A DNA stretch of 64,000 bases from Phormidium sp. FACHB-1136 (GTDB lineage Bacteria; Cyanobacteriota; Cyanobacteriia; Phormidesmidales; Phormidesmidaceae). This document shows, piece by piece, positions 45,496-54,909 of the stretch; position 1 is the stretch's first letter, and the number at the start of each line of letters is the position of its first letter. The DNA lies in the NCBI RefSeq assembly GCF_014697375.1, contig NZ_JACJRS010000004.1, positions 1 through 64,000 of the forward strand, given 5' to 3'. Both the position numbers and the translations under genes were made by a program. The notes beneath the pieces are model-generated. The model had not been told where the DNA came from. It was given only the letters and a program-made list of their open reading frames with translations, and made no database searches.

Positions 45496-46112
45496 GGATT
45501 GTATCTCCCAACTCTCACTGGACAAACAGCTTTTCTCAAACATGTTCAGACCTAGGGCAAGGGACATTCATCACACCCAGCCAAGTCTGATTCTCGTGAA
45601 AGTTTACCACGGGGGTTTATCCCCCAAGTGCCCCTAGCCCGTTCAGGCAGCCTCTTTATGAGGGAATTGTTACAAAAGCACATATTTCGCGATGAACGGG
45701 TTTACCGGGCAGGGCTAGGTGATCCCTGGAGTAAGGGCATAAACCAGATTCATGACTAACGTGGCTGCACATCGTAACGATTCATCCCAATTGTGGCCTT
45801 GGGGTCTGAATTCCTGGGATAAGGAAGGGTTTATTTGTTGTCATCCCCTGACAAAAGGTAGTTACTGATACAAAACGAGCGTACCCCTATCCATAGGATG
45901 GGTCAGATGAATCAATGCTGTGGCAGTAGCCCTGCTATGTGGTTTGCTTTGGCTCAGCCATAGGGGTTCCCGTTCTGGGGTGGGTTGAGCATAGCCCGTT
46001 GGTTGGCCATTCGGGACATCCAGCGATTCTATAGACCACCAAGCCTCCCTGAAGGGCGAAGGGCATTGATTTACTACACATTTCCACGCTTGTAGAGGTT
46101 AAGGAGTAGTTC
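45496..46112. other. Divergent regulatory region between apcF and glnA
   Basis: About 617 bp without a gene. It contains the apcF promoter region and, on the other side, the NtcA-activated glnA promoter (45858-45899) with a ~200-bp leader. A long antisense frame at 45935-46357 crosses the glnA start and is a shadow. Confidence 0.6.
45858..45899 (+). promoter_or_regulatory. NtcA-activated glnA promoter
   Basis: GTA-N8-TAC at 45858-45871 is an exact match to the NtcA consensus. A -10 box TAGGAT (TAN3T) lies at 45894-45899, 22 bp downstream, the spacing of class II NtcA-activated promoters. Transcription would start near 45906, leaving a ~207-nt leader. The site explains nitrogen-limitation induction of glnA. 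NtcA itself is not in the window. Confidence 0.88.
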
Positions 46113-47546
46113 ATGGCGACCCCAGCAGACATCCTAAAGAAAATTGAGGATGAAGGGATTGAGTTAATTGATCTGAAATTCATCGACATGCCAGGGATTT
46201 GGCAGCACCTCACCCTGCACAAGAGCCAGATCGATGAGAGCAGCTTTACCGATGGCGTGGCATTCGATGGGTCTAGCATCCGGGGCTGGAAGGCCATTAA
46301 CGAATCCGACATGATGATGGTGCCCGATCCCGACACCGCCTGGATCGATCCCTTCATGGCTCATCCCACCCTGAGCATGATCTGCACCATCAAAGAGCCT
46401 CGCACCGGGGAACTCTATTCCCGCTGCCCCCGCGCCATTGCCACCAAGGCCATCGAATACATGAAGTCCACGGGCATTGGCGACACTGCCTTCTTTGGCC
46501 CCGAAGCGGAATTCTTCATCTTTGATGACGTGCGCTTCGACCAAAACGAGCACTCCGCCTACTACTACGTAGACAGCGTGGAAGGCCGTTGGAACACAGG
46601 TAAGGAAGAAAAAGACGAGTTCGGCGTTAGCCGGAACCTGGGTTATAAGCCTCGCTACAAAGAGGGCTACTTCCCCGTTGCCCCCACCGATACCTCCCAA
46701 GACATGCGGAGCGAAATGCTGCTGACCATGGCCCAACTGGGGGTGCCCATCGAGAAGCACCACCACGAAGTGGCCACGGGCGGTCAGTGCGAACTGGGTA
46801 TTCGCTTTGGTCGGCTGGTAGAAGCCGCTGACTGGCTGATGATCTACAAGTACTGCATCAAGAATGTGGCGAAGAAGTACGGGAAAACCGTCACCTTCAT
46901 GCCCAAGCCCCTGTTCAACGACAACGGCTCTGGGATGCACACGCACCAGTCCATCTGGGGCAACGGCCAACCCCTATTCGCCGGAGATCGCTACGCTGGA
47001 CTGAGCCAGATGGCCCTGTGGTACATCGGCGGCATCCTCAAGCACGCCCCCGCTCTGCTGGCGCTGACCAACCCCACCACCAACTCCTATAAGCGGCTGG
47101 TGCCCGGTTTCGAGGCTCCGGTGAACCTGGCCTACTCCCAGGGCAACCGTTCTGCCTCCGTGCGGATTCCCCTCTCCGGCGACAACCCCAAGGCCAAGCG
47201 CCTGGAGTTCCGCTGCCCCGATGCCACCTCCAACCCCTACCTGGCCTTCGCTGCCATGCTCTGTGCGGGGATTGACGGCATCAAGAACCAGATCGATCCC
47301 GGCGATCCTCTGGATGTGGACATCTACGACCTCAGCCCCGAAGAACTGGCCAAGATTCCTTCTACCCCCGGCTCTCTGCTGGATGCCCTGAAGGCTTTGG
47401 AAGCGGATCACGAGTTCCTCACCAGCACAGGTGTCTTCACTCCAGACTTCATCAGCAACTGGATCGAGTACAAGCTCGACAACGAAGTCAACCCCATGCG
47501 CCTGCGCCCCCACCCCTACGAACTGGCCCTCTACTACGATTGCTAG
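46113..47546 (+). CDS. glnA: Glutamine synthetase type I
   Basis: A 477-residue dodecameric enzyme that makes glutamine from glutamate and ammonia. It has the GlnA beta-Asp strand motif [17 protein letters not shown], the metal site [31 protein letters not shown] and [20 protein letters not shown]. The tail ends ELALYYDC. The length and C-terminus fit the cyanobacterial GSI that is inhibited by IF7/IF17; I did not see those genes. Expression is from the NtcA promoter upstream. Confidence 0.97.
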   Translation: MATPADILKKIEDEGIELIDLKFIDMPGIWQHLTLHKSQIDESSFTDGVAFDGSSIRGWKAINESDMMMVPDPDTAWIDPFMAHPTLSMICTIKEPRTGELYSRCPRAIATKAIEYMKSTGIGDTAFFGPEAEFFIFDDVRFDQNEHSAYYYVDSVEGRWNTGKEEKDEFGVSRNLGYKPRYKEGYFPVAPTDTSQDMRSEMLLTMAQLGVPIEKHHHEVATGGQCELGIRFGRLVEAADWLMIYKYCIKNVAKKYGKTVTFMPKPLFNDNGSGMHTHQSIWGNGQPLFAGDRYAGLSQMALWYIGGILKHAPALLALTNPTTNSYKRLVPGFEAPVNLAYSQGNRSASVRIPLSGDNPKAKRLEFRCPDATSNPYLAFAAMLCAGIDGIKNQIDPGDPLDVDIYDLSPEELAKIPSTPGSLLDALKALEADHEFLTSTGVFTPDFISNWIEYKLDNEVNPMRLRPHPYELALYYDC

Positions 47547-47550
47547 AGTT

Positions 47551-47590
47551 CCCTCACCCCCAACCCCTTTCCCACGGGGCGAGGGGAGCC
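47551..47590. repeat. Partial copy of the palindromic repeat element
   Basis: CCCTCACCCCCAACCCCTTT then CCCACGGGGCGAGGGGAGCC, immediately after glnA. The CCCTCACCCCC start and the CCC/GGG stem match the left part of the in-frame element at 32264-32364. Only this part is present. Confidence 0.5.
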
Positions 47591-47610
47591 GGAAAGGGCT
47601 AGGCCACCAA

Positions 47611-47669
47611 CAGCGGACTGTGTTCTACGGAATGCAGTCCGCTGCTGCATTCTGGCGCTTTTTAAGCGC
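47611..47669 (+). terminator. Terminator hairpins downstream of glnA
   Basis: CAGCGGACTG (47611-47620) pairs with CAGTCCGCTG (47635-47644), a 10-bp stem with a 14-bp loop. A second smaller hairpin, GCGCTT with AAGCGC, follows at 47655-47669 with a T-run between the arms. Both stand 65-125 bp beyond the glnA stop. Confidence 0.65.
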
Positions 47670-48259
47670 TATCTTCTAGGATCCATCATCCCTGCTGCTG
47701 GCGCGGCATCCCCCAAGATAGCCCTTGCGACACAACGGGACTTGCCTTCAGGTGGGGAGCCTAATTCCAGTTGCGCCAGCGAAATCCATGCCTATGTGAG
47801 TACGGACAAAATCTGGTAAGCACGGTGTAGGGCGCTATTCAGATCCGTCGGCACATTGACCAAGCTTACGGATGCTTCGATCAATCAATTGTAATCTGGC
47901 TGGAATTGAGAGCGATGGACTCAGTCCCTGCACTGCCGTCTACTCCGTGTCAGGCAAGCTTGTTTATATAACTGACTTGTGCCTACCCGTATTACCCCTC
48001 AAAAGAGTAATCCGTAGTCTCAGGCAGGCAACATAGCAAGAGAAGACATAATACGTAGGTGGTTCAATCCAAGATCTCCGTCTTTATGTGATATTTACCC
48101 TTAAATTCAATCATTTTTTATAGGATTCTTATAACTAAATATCCGTAAAAATCCAGAGAGACAATCGCGTCACATTATCCGTTAGACCTGAATCAGTAAT
48201 AACATCACATTGACAAAAAGTTAAAGATTTTGCCATCTTAAATCTAGGTAATATCCATT
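47670..48259. other. Long intergenic region before the sensor/tubulin island
   Basis: About 590 bp with no convincing gene. A frame covering ~47670-47818 shows ~45 codons that end at a TAA and lacks a family. The second half (48050-48250) is AT-rich and could hold the promoter of the following genes. GC falls markedly from here on, compared with glnA. Confidence 0.4.
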
Positions 48260-48352
48260 GAGTGCCTCGATTAATTGTCCTATTGCGAACCTCAAGAGCT
48301 TAAACCATTAAAATATCGCAATCATTCTTAATGCCGTTTTCGTTCATAGCTC
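48260..48352. repeat. Decayed copy of the 99-bp inverted-repeat element
   Basis: Starts GAGTGCCTCGATTAATTG, shares CCTCGATTAATTG and TATTGCGA with the intact copy at 40529-40627, and ends in TTTTCGTTCATAGCTC, one base before the TPR-gene ATG. The terminal repeats are damaged. It marks the left side of the low-GC island. Confidence 0.6.
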
Positions 48353-48353
48353 C

Positions 48354-49163
48354 ATGGCTTCCTCTCCCTTTCGGCTTTGCTCTGTACCCCTTTCTAGCAT
48401 TGTCCTATTGATTGCCTTGCTTCTAGGCTGTGGGGGAAGAGTCTACGCCAGTACGCCTAGCGTGACAGTCGTTCCCCTCGCGCAAGCAAGCCGATTGGCT
48501 CAGGCCGATGACGCCTTTGATGAAGGACTTCGATTGCTTGACAGGGGTCGAACCCAAGATTTACAGGCCGCTTTAACTCAATTTAACCAAGCTCTCAGGC
48601 TTTATCGAGAAATTGGTAGCCGAGAAGGAGAGGCTGATGCTCTTTTTGAAATTGGCTGGACGTATCATTTATTGGAAAATCATCAACAGTCCTTGGATTT
48701 CTATAATCAAGCCCTGCCTATTTATCGAAATCTCCGAAATCAGAGGAGTGAGGCCAATACGCTCAATAATATTGGCTGGGCTTACTACAACCTAGAGAAC
48801 TATCAACGGGCGCTCAACTTTTATAGTCAATCCCTAGCTGTTTTTCGAGGACTTCGAGATCGCGAGGGAGAAGCGATGGTTCTTCGTAATACGGCCTGGG
48901 CACATCATGATGGAGAGAACTACCGACAAGCCCTAACATTATATAACCAAGTTCTGCCAATTTTTCGAGACATCGGGGATCGATGGGGGGAAGCGGTAGT
49001 TCTCTATAGTATTGGTCTAGCCTACGATGCCCTAGATGATTTAAGACAGGCGTTGACCTTTTACAACCAAGCCTTGCCCATCTATCAGGAGTTAGGAGAT
49101 CAAGAAGGTGTCTCTGAGATACAACGCCACATCAATGAGGTCTACAACTATCTAGGAATATGA
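48354..49163 (+). CDS. TPR-repeat exported protein (possible lipoprotein)
   Basis: A 269-residue protein. A signal peptide is visible (residues ~10-33, LSSIVLLIALLLGCGGRVY), with a lipobox-like LLLGC that could be lipidated. From ~residue 50 there are six tetratricopeptide-like repeats of ~36-40 residues (ALTQFNQALRLYREIGSREG; SLDFYNQALPIYRNL; ALNFYSQSLAVFRGL). The repeats form a protein-binding solenoid, probably outside the cytoplasmic membrane. It is the first gene of the low-GC island and is followed by a sensor-like gene. Confidence 0.75.
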   Translation: MASSPFRLCSVPLSSIVLLIALLLGCGGRVYASTPSVTVVPLAQASRLAQADDAFDEGLRLLDRGRTQDLQAALTQFNQALRLYREIGSREGEADALFEIGWTYHLLENHQQSLDFYNQALPIYRNLRNQRSEANTLNNIGWAYYNLENYQRALNFYSQSLAVFRGLRDREGEAMVLRNTAWAHHDGENYRQALTLYNQVLPIFRDIGDRWGEAVVLYSIGLAYDALDDLRQALTFYNQALPIYQELGDQEGVSEIQRHINEVYNYLGI

Positions 49164-49276
49164 TTTTTATAGCTCTAGGATGTTTTTTTGATTGCTGCTT
49201 AGCGTAATCATCTTGGGACGTTTTCAGTCTATCAAGTATTCAGTTCATTTCAGAGACAGGAGAGAGATTAACGGTT

Positions 49277-50854
49277 ATGAAATCATGGGTATGTAAGGGC
49301 GTTGCAAAAGATGGTCAGCCCCGCTCGAATCAAAGTCCACCCGGTCCCCATGATGAGTTTGAAAACTTTGGGACTGATTGTGCCATCTGTGGGCTGACCC
49401 AAGAGCAGGTAGAAGGCGGTGGCGGCGGTGCTGGCTTACCCATCGCGAAAATCGCAGCGGCGGCAGCAGCCGTCTTGGTGATAGGGGGAATTGGCACTGG
49501 GGTTTTGAGTAGGATTAACCCTGACCCTTGTCAGGGTAATAATCCTCCGCCCAGTTGTAAAATAGACCCTGAACTTTATACTTGGGAGCCTGCCCGATTC
49601 TCCTGGGGACAGCAAACCCTCTTCCCTGGGAATGCCAGTGTACCCCGAACCGAGGGCATAAATGCCTTTAATCAAGGTGACTATGCATCTGCCATAGATA
49701 GCTTTCAGCGGGCCGTTGATGGCAATCGGAATGACCCAGAGGTTTTGATCTTTCTGAATAATGCCCGAGCTCGCCAGAAAGGCAGTCCTTTCAGGTTGGC
49801 GGCAGTCGTTCCGGTGGACAACGCTACAAATTCAGCCCAGGAAATGCTGAGGGGAATTGCCCAGGCTCAAGAGGACTTTAATAAGTCTCGTGGAGACAGT
49901 GAACCACTTCTAGAAATTATCATCGCGAATGATGGCAATGAACCAGAGGTGTCTAAACGTGTCGCTGAGGAATTAGTGAAGGATACCTCCGTTTTAGGTG
50001 TTGTCGGCCATAACTCCAGTGATGCTAGCAAAGCACCACTGGAAATCTATCAAGCGGCAGGTCTAGCCCTGATTTCTCCAACCAGTACCAGTACTGAGCT
50101 ATCCTCCGATGTCTTTTTTAGAACGGTTCCTTCCGACACAATTTCTGCTGAAAGCCTAGCGCAATATGCCAAAGAGGAAATGGATATTTCCAATGTGGTT
50201 ATTTTCTATAACCCCAACAGCAGCTTCAGTCGGAGTTTACAATCAGCCTTTGAGAACAAATTCAAGGATCTAGGGGGTACTTCTAGCAGTCAAGATATGA
50301 CTGATTCAGAGTTTGATGCTGGCATTGCAGTTGCAACCGCCGCTTCCGATGATGGGGCAGAAGCTATTGTTCTTTTTCCCAACACCGACTATCGAAGTGT
50401 TGCGATAGAGATTGCTAAGGCCAATGCAAGACTCCAGAATCGAAAACTGCCACTTCTGGGTGGGGATTCGCTGTATAGCATTGATATTTTAAAGACCGGT
50501 GGGGCCAGTGTGGATGGTTTGATCCTAGCTGTTCCCTGGTTTTCGGGTTCGGGCCAGTTTGAAGCCTTTAGTCAGGCCAGCGAAAAACAATGGGGTGGTC
50601 TCGTCAGTTGGCGAACAGCCACCAGTTTTGACGCGACTCAGGCATTTATCAAGTCTCTCTCTAGTGGGGCCAGTCGATCCACCGTTTTAGACAGTTTGAA
50701 GCAAGTTTCTCTTCCAGCCAATGAAACCTCTGGTCAAGCGTTTGAGTTTACCCCCGACGGCGAAAGACAGAGCGATCCTGTCTTAGTTAAAGTCAGCCGT
50801 GAGCAAAGTGCCGCTTCCGGTGTTGAGTTTGGTTTTGAGTTACTGCTCGATTGA
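49277..50854 (+). CDS. Membrane-anchored ligand-binding protein with cytosolic Cys cluster
   Basis: A 525-residue protein. The first 45 residues lie before a membrane helix (~54-78, PIAKIAAAAAAVLVIGGIG) and hold three Cys (6, 35 and 38; CAIC), a zinc-ribbon-like cluster. After the helix come a possible disulfide (Cys85, Cys94), a TPR-like helical pair (~130-165) and a type I periplasmic-binding fold (~175-525; FRLAAVVPVDNATNSAQEML, VGHNSSDASKAPLEIYQAAG), as in branched-chain amino acid-binding proteins. It is thus a receptor with a cytoplasmic zinc motif rather than an ABC transporter subunit, since no transporter genes are near. The ligand is unknown. The tubulin-like gene follows 88 bp downstream. 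Confidence 0.8.
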   Translation: MKSWVCKGVAKDGQPRSNQSPPGPHDEFENFGTDCAICGLTQEQVEGGGGGAGLPIAKIAAAAAAVLVIGGIGTGVLSRINPDPCQGNNPPPSCKIDPELYTWEPARFSWGQQTLFPGNASVPRTEGINAFNQGDYASAIDSFQRAVDGNRNDPEVLIFLNNARARQKGSPFRLAAVVPVDNATNSAQEMLRGIAQAQEDFNKSRGDSEPLLEIIIANDGNEPEVSKRVAEELVKDTSVLGVVGHNSSDASKAPLEIYQAAGLALISPTSTSTELSSDVFFRTVPSDTISAESLAQYAKEEMDISNVVIFYNPNSSFSRSLQSAFENKFKDLGGTSSSQDMTDSEFDAGIAVATAASDDGAEAIVLFPNTDYRSVAIEIAKANARLQNRKLPLLGGDSLYSIDILKTGGASVDGLILAVPWFSGSGQFEAFSQASEKQWGGLVSWRTATSFDATQAFIKSLSSGASRSTVLDSLKQVSLPANETSGQAFEFTPDGERQSDPVLVKVSREQSAASGVEFGFELLLD

Positions 50855-50942
50855 TAGGAATAGATGGCATGAGCAAATAAATTGCCCTGTGACAGCACCT
50901 CAATAGATCCTCACCGTACAGCCCAGCCAATGGAGAAGTGAC

Positions 50943-53900
50943 ATGGCCGCTCAAGTTCAAGAAAAAAGCATGGTTCCCACCGTTTTAGTGGGTGTTGGGG
51001 GAACGGGTAAGGAAGTTTTGCTCCGGGCTCGCCGCTTAATTGAAGAGAGCTATGGCAGCTTAGATAAGCTACCCATTGTCAGTTTCCTATGGGTTGATAC
51101 TGACCTAAACTATCAGATCAATGAACCCGATGCGGCAGGTTCACCCCTGAAGCCTAACGAGGAGTATTGGGCTAAGGTTACAGGCGAGCAGGTCAATAAT
51201 ATGATGGCCAATATGGGCCAGTACCCTTGGATCAACACCTGGTTTCCTGAGGAACTGGAAAAGAATATGGGAGCCCTAGAGGCTGGGGCAGGGCAAATTC
51301 GGGCTTGTGGCAGATTTGCCTTTTTCTATAACTATCATAATATTAGAACCAAGTTTAATGATGCCTGTCTGAAGGTAAAAGGCCATGATACCTACATGCA
51401 AGATACCTATGGCATTAAGGTACAAGGCGATGGCCTCAATGTTTTTATTACTGGATCCCTATCGGGGGGAACTGGGAGCGGTATGCTCCTCGATATGGGG
51501 TACTGTGTACGCCATTGGCTGAAAGGAGTGAGCAGTCCCTCCATTACGGCTATCATGCCCATGCCTAATGCCTTCGCCAATATTCAAGTGGGTGATAAAG
51601 TTCTGGCGAACGGATATGCGGCGCTCATGGAGTTGAGCTATTTTTCCGACCATCGCACGACCTATAAAGCCCAATTTAGTCAGGGGCTCGTGGATGAGGT
51701 GCAATCAACCCTGCCTCCCTTCGACTTTACCTATCTAGTGGGTACCCAAAATGGCAAGTTTGATCTCGATCAACTGCGAGAGATGATTGCCCAAAATATT
51801 TTTTTCGATCTCACCTCAGACTTTGCTCCCCACAAAAAATCCATCCGAGACAATATGAAGGGGAGTTGGAGTACGGCGGATCCAGGGGGACGCAGTTATC
51901 CCAGAAACTTTATGAGTTTTGGCTTGGCCACCTTTGAAATTCCCATGGCTCAGATTCGGACGAATCTGGTGAATCGGCTAGCGGCGGATCTTGTGAGGTG
52001 GTGGATCAATGATTCGGTTGAGCTGATGCCCAATATTATCGAGCATCTCCAAACCGGAACCCTCAAGTCTATGCGGTTGACCGAGGCGGAGTTACTTAGT
52101 GATCTAGCGTCATCTAACGGAAAATTGCTAATCACGGACATTGCTGCCTGGGTGAATAGTATTCGCAGTGAAATTGCCACGGGAAGTAAACTGCAATGCA
52201 CTTTCCAGGGGGCTAATTTGCTGGGGCCGGAGAAAGGCAATATCTTAGGATTTGTCGATTATCTCAAGGCCAAAGTAGATGGCTATCGTGGTGATAATCT
52301 CCGAGACCTTGACCCGAATGAGAAAGTGCATGGAGCCTTTCTCCAGACCATGTATGGCAACCGCAACAAGATTATTCAGTTAGGACAACGGGAGCTAGAG
52401 AAGGAATTTTACAAAATTATCGAAGATCGTAATCGTGGGCCTAAGTTTGCAGCGGCGTTCATTACCAGTACACGACAGATCTTTTCCAATGCGGCTGAGA
52501 AGTTTCAGCGTGAGTCTGAAAGGGTTTATCAGCCAAATGAAACCAACCGGCAGCGGCAGTACAGTCAAGCCTTAATCGAAATTGCAGAAACACAAACAGC
52601 GTTTGGGATTACGAAACAAGCCCAAATGGAAAAGCTGAATGCTCAGGCTCTTAGTGGTCTTGAAGGTGAGTTGATTGCCTTTATTCAACGAAAAGCCCGC
52701 AACGAGGGGCTGAAAGTGATTGAGCGCTTACAAGATTGTCTCAACCAACTGGAGCAACGCCTAGCCCAACTGACAACAACCTTGATGCAGCTTCGAGATG
52801 GTTTCGCAGAGGCCGCTCAAAAAGAAGCGAATCGTGCTGATGCCCTAGAGATCAATGGTATTAAGCTCTTTGACCTTGGAGAGCTCAATCAGCTTTATGA
52901 TGATTTGATCGAGCGTCAGGTGGGCGAAGATGTTGGTGCGCAGAGCCGGTTTGATGCGGGTCTCAATCAAATTTGTACCATCATGACCCCGGATATTTTG
53001 AAGGAAACCAGTCCGCTCTGGAAGAAAGAGCGCAAAGCCGATGAGGTGATGCAACTCCTGGATATTACGCAGTTACCCCAGGTCAATACCAATGACTTTA
53101 AAGACAAAATTCTAGATCGCGCTCGACGAGTGATCGCGATGGCTCCTGAAGCAAGCCGACTACAGCGAGATTTATCCGCCTGTGATCGCCTCTTCAGCCT
53201 AGCCAATAACAACGATACAGATGTTCGACAAAAAGTAGGCATCGTTTACGAAAAATCTAAGCCGCTGATTGATTTATCCCAGGCTGTTTTAATGGCGGCT
53301 GGGTTTAGTGCCCCACGGGATACCAGGGTCGCTCTCATCGGTGGAAGTAATACAGCTAATCCAGCGGCGATGAAGTTGATTCCCCATGTCCAGACGCAAG
53401 TTGGTCAATCGGATGCCATTTCACCCCTGGGAGCCCAAGAGCGCCACCGGATTATTTTTGTTCAGGAGATTGGTGGATTCTCGCTCCGTTCTATCGCGGG
53501 TATGGAGAATCTCAGAATCCATTATCAAAACTGGAAAGGCCAGATGATCGGAGCAAAGCGGGCTCAACTCCGTGGGGAGCCTGTCGGTTTGCCGATTCCA
53601 GTGCATACCGATAAAAGAATGCCGTTTTGGGATCTCCTGCCGGAAGATCCCAAGATCTATCAGCTTGTGGTGCTTGCCCGTGCCCTAGGAGTTTTGACGC
53701 TGGAGCAAAACCAAAAGACCAAGGAGGATACGATTCGGTACGTCCAAACGGGTGTCATCGGAGATCAAAAGATTGAGATTGCCTCAAGCTGGGTTGATGC
53801 TGTTCAGGTTTTAGCGGTTGCCGCTTGCCGACCGGATTGTGATGAAATTCAACGACAGGTTGACGATCTTCTGGATTCAGCCGATAGCCCAGAGAAGAAG

Positions 53901-54299
53901 GCTCAATGCTATCAACAGCTTATGACCTATCTGAAGCAGCGAGAAAATGAGTTAAAGCAGGATGGGGGTACGGATAGTCCAGACTACAAACGGGAGGCTG
54001 AAATCCTTAAGCAAACCATTGAAAAATATGGCCTAAAGGTAGATAGTCCTATCACAGTACCCAGTTCCTTAGATCAATCTAAGGTTGTGATTCTAAACCC
54101 GTCTTCATCACCAGAACGAGAGGATAGCTATGCTCAATTTGAGCAAGATCTCAAGAAACTTGCAGCTTTGAATATTCCGGTTCCTACGTTTATCGGTATG
54201 GCCAAAGAAAAAGCAACTACCCTGGGTCTAGATCAAGCTAGGGTTCAGATCATCTTGAGAAAGTTTGTGAAACAGACGGATCTCAATGAGGAAGCCTAA
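50943..54299 (+). CDS. Tubulin-like (Tubulin_2/PF13809-type) GTPase
   Basis: An 1118-residue protein. Residues 1-360 look like the tubulin/FtsZ GTP-binding fold: T1-like VLVGVGGTGKEVLLRARR (residues 14-31) and the tubulin signature GGTGSG at 175-180 (FITGSLSGGTGSGMLLDM). The central and C-terminal 750 residues are helical, with coiled-coil stretches around 590-650 (ERLQDCLNQLEQRLAQLTTT) and an end rich in acidic residues. Large tubulin-like proteins of this type are known in bacteria by sequence, but their role is not known to me. Its neighbours, a transmembrane sensor and a ParA ATPase, suggest a signalling or positioning complex. No polymerisation data can be inferred. Confidence 0.82.
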   Translation: MAAQVQEKSMVPTVLVGVGGTGKEVLLRARRLIEESYGSLDKLPIVSFLWVDTDLNYQINEPDAAGSPLKPNEEYWAKVTGEQVNNMMANMGQYPWINTWFPEELEKNMGALEAGAGQIRACGRFAFFYNYHNIRTKFNDACLKVKGHDTYMQDTYGIKVQGDGLNVFITGSLSGGTGSGMLLDMGYCVRHWLKGVSSPSITAIMPMPNAFANIQVGDKVLANGYAALMELSYFSDHRTTYKAQFSQGLVDEVQSTLPPFDFTYLVGTQNGKFDLDQLREMIAQNIFFDLTSDFAPHKKSIRDNMKGSWSTADPGGRSYPRNFMSFGLATFEIPMAQIRTNLVNRLAADLVRWWINDSVELMPNIIEHLQTGTLKSMRLTEAELLSDLASSNGKLLITDIAAWVNSIRSEIATGSKLQCTFQGANLLGPEKGNILGFVDYLKAKVDGYRGDNLRDLDPNEKVHGAFLQTMYGNRNKIIQLGQRELEKEFYKIIEDRNRGPKFAAAFITSTRQIFSNAAEKFQRESERVYQPNETNRQRQYSQALIEIAETQTAFGITKQAQMEKLNAQALSGLEGELIAFIQRKARNEGLKVIERLQDCLNQLEQRLAQLTTTLMQLRDGFAEAAQKEANRADALEINGIKLFDLGELNQLYDDLIERQVGEDVGAQSRFDAGLNQICTIMTPDILKETSPLWKKERKADEVMQLLDITQLPQVNTNDFKDKILDRARRVIAMAPEASRLQRDLSACDRLFSLANNNDTDVRQKVGIVYEKSKPLIDLSQAVLMAAGFSAPRDTRVALIGGSNTANPAAMKLIPHVQTQVGQSDAISPLGAQERHRIIFVQEIGGFSLRSIAGMENLRIHYQNWKGQMIGAKRAQLRGEPVGLPIPVHTDKRMPFWDLLPEDPKIYQLVVLARALGVLTLEQNQKTKEDTIRYVQTGVIGDQKIEIASSWVDAVQVLAVAACRPDCDEIQRQVDDLLDSADSPEKKAQCYQQLMTYLKQRENELKQDGGTDSPDYKREAEILKQTIEKYGLKVDSPITVPSSLDQSKVVILNPSSSPEREDSYAQFEQDLKKLAALNIPVPTFIGMAKEKATTLGLDQARVQIILRKFVKQTDLNEEA

Positions 54300-54493
54300 T
54301 CAGAATGTTGAAGCAAGTTATTCAACCCAATTTCTTCAATTTATTTTGAAGATGTAATCAAGACTAAGACATTAGAAATGGGAGTGGACATAGAGCAAGC
54401 TAAATTATAGAGCGTATTTCTACAGTCTTAAAAGCTTGCTTTATAAGCATTCTAGTGAATTTCAATACATCATGATTTGAGTTTATCGGCAAT

Positions 54494-54859
54494 ATGGTTA
54501 AAAGAAAATTCTGGCATTATGGTCTATTTCAAATACCAGCGATACTGTTGCTCTTTTGCATCATCTTCATCGCAACAGTGAATATCCTGAAGCCAACTTG
54601 CTTAGCGTTCTGGATGACCTTAGCTATAGGGCTATTCATAATCGCCTTGTCTTGGACATTAGTTATGCCTTTAGATCTCTTTCTCAGAGCAGTGATGAAG
54701 TGGAGTATGTCTCTGGCTGGGAGAATTTCCGTCTTGCAAGCCATATTTACATCGACACTTATCAGCATCATTTTAATATCAGATTTACCTACACTTAAGA
54801 GAATATGTAGTATTCCAGAGTCGATGTGGCATCTTCGACTACTGCTGGATTTTCTATAA
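54494..54859 (+). CDS. Small three-span membrane protein, short form
   Basis: A 121-residue membrane protein: KRKFWHYGLFQIPAILLLF at the start, then two more hydrophobic segments and the motif SLAGRISVLQAIF. It is clearly related to the longer protein at 56597-57259, as both open with FW.YGLFQIPAI and share MPLDLFLRAV/IPLDILLRSV and S.AGR.S.L.A. It lacks the C-terminal domain of the long copy, which may be a genuine short form or a truncation. GC is low. Confidence 0.65.
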   Translation: MVKRKFWHYGLFQIPAILLLFCIIFIATVNILKPTCLAFWMTLAIGLFIIALSWTLVMPLDLFLRAVMKWSMSLAGRISVLQAIFTSTLISIILISDLPTLKRICSIPESMWHLRLLLDFL

Positions 54860-54909
54860 TCTTAGACACTTCTATCATTCTTCTCGAGTTCTCTTTGGGT
54901 GGTTAGTCA

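Noticed and set aside
45770-45845. Sequence resembling a glutamine riboswitch (ATTCATCCC ... GGGATAAGGAAGG) upstream of glnA
   Set aside because: It lies upstream of the NtcA-dependent transcription start, so it would not be in that mRNA, and the conserved core is not complete.
45935-46357. Open frame antisense to the glnA start
   Set aside because: It spans the glnA leader and coding start and shows no family features.
47670-47818. Short frame after glnA as a small gene
   Set aside because: It runs through the terminator hairpins, and no start codon or family supports it.
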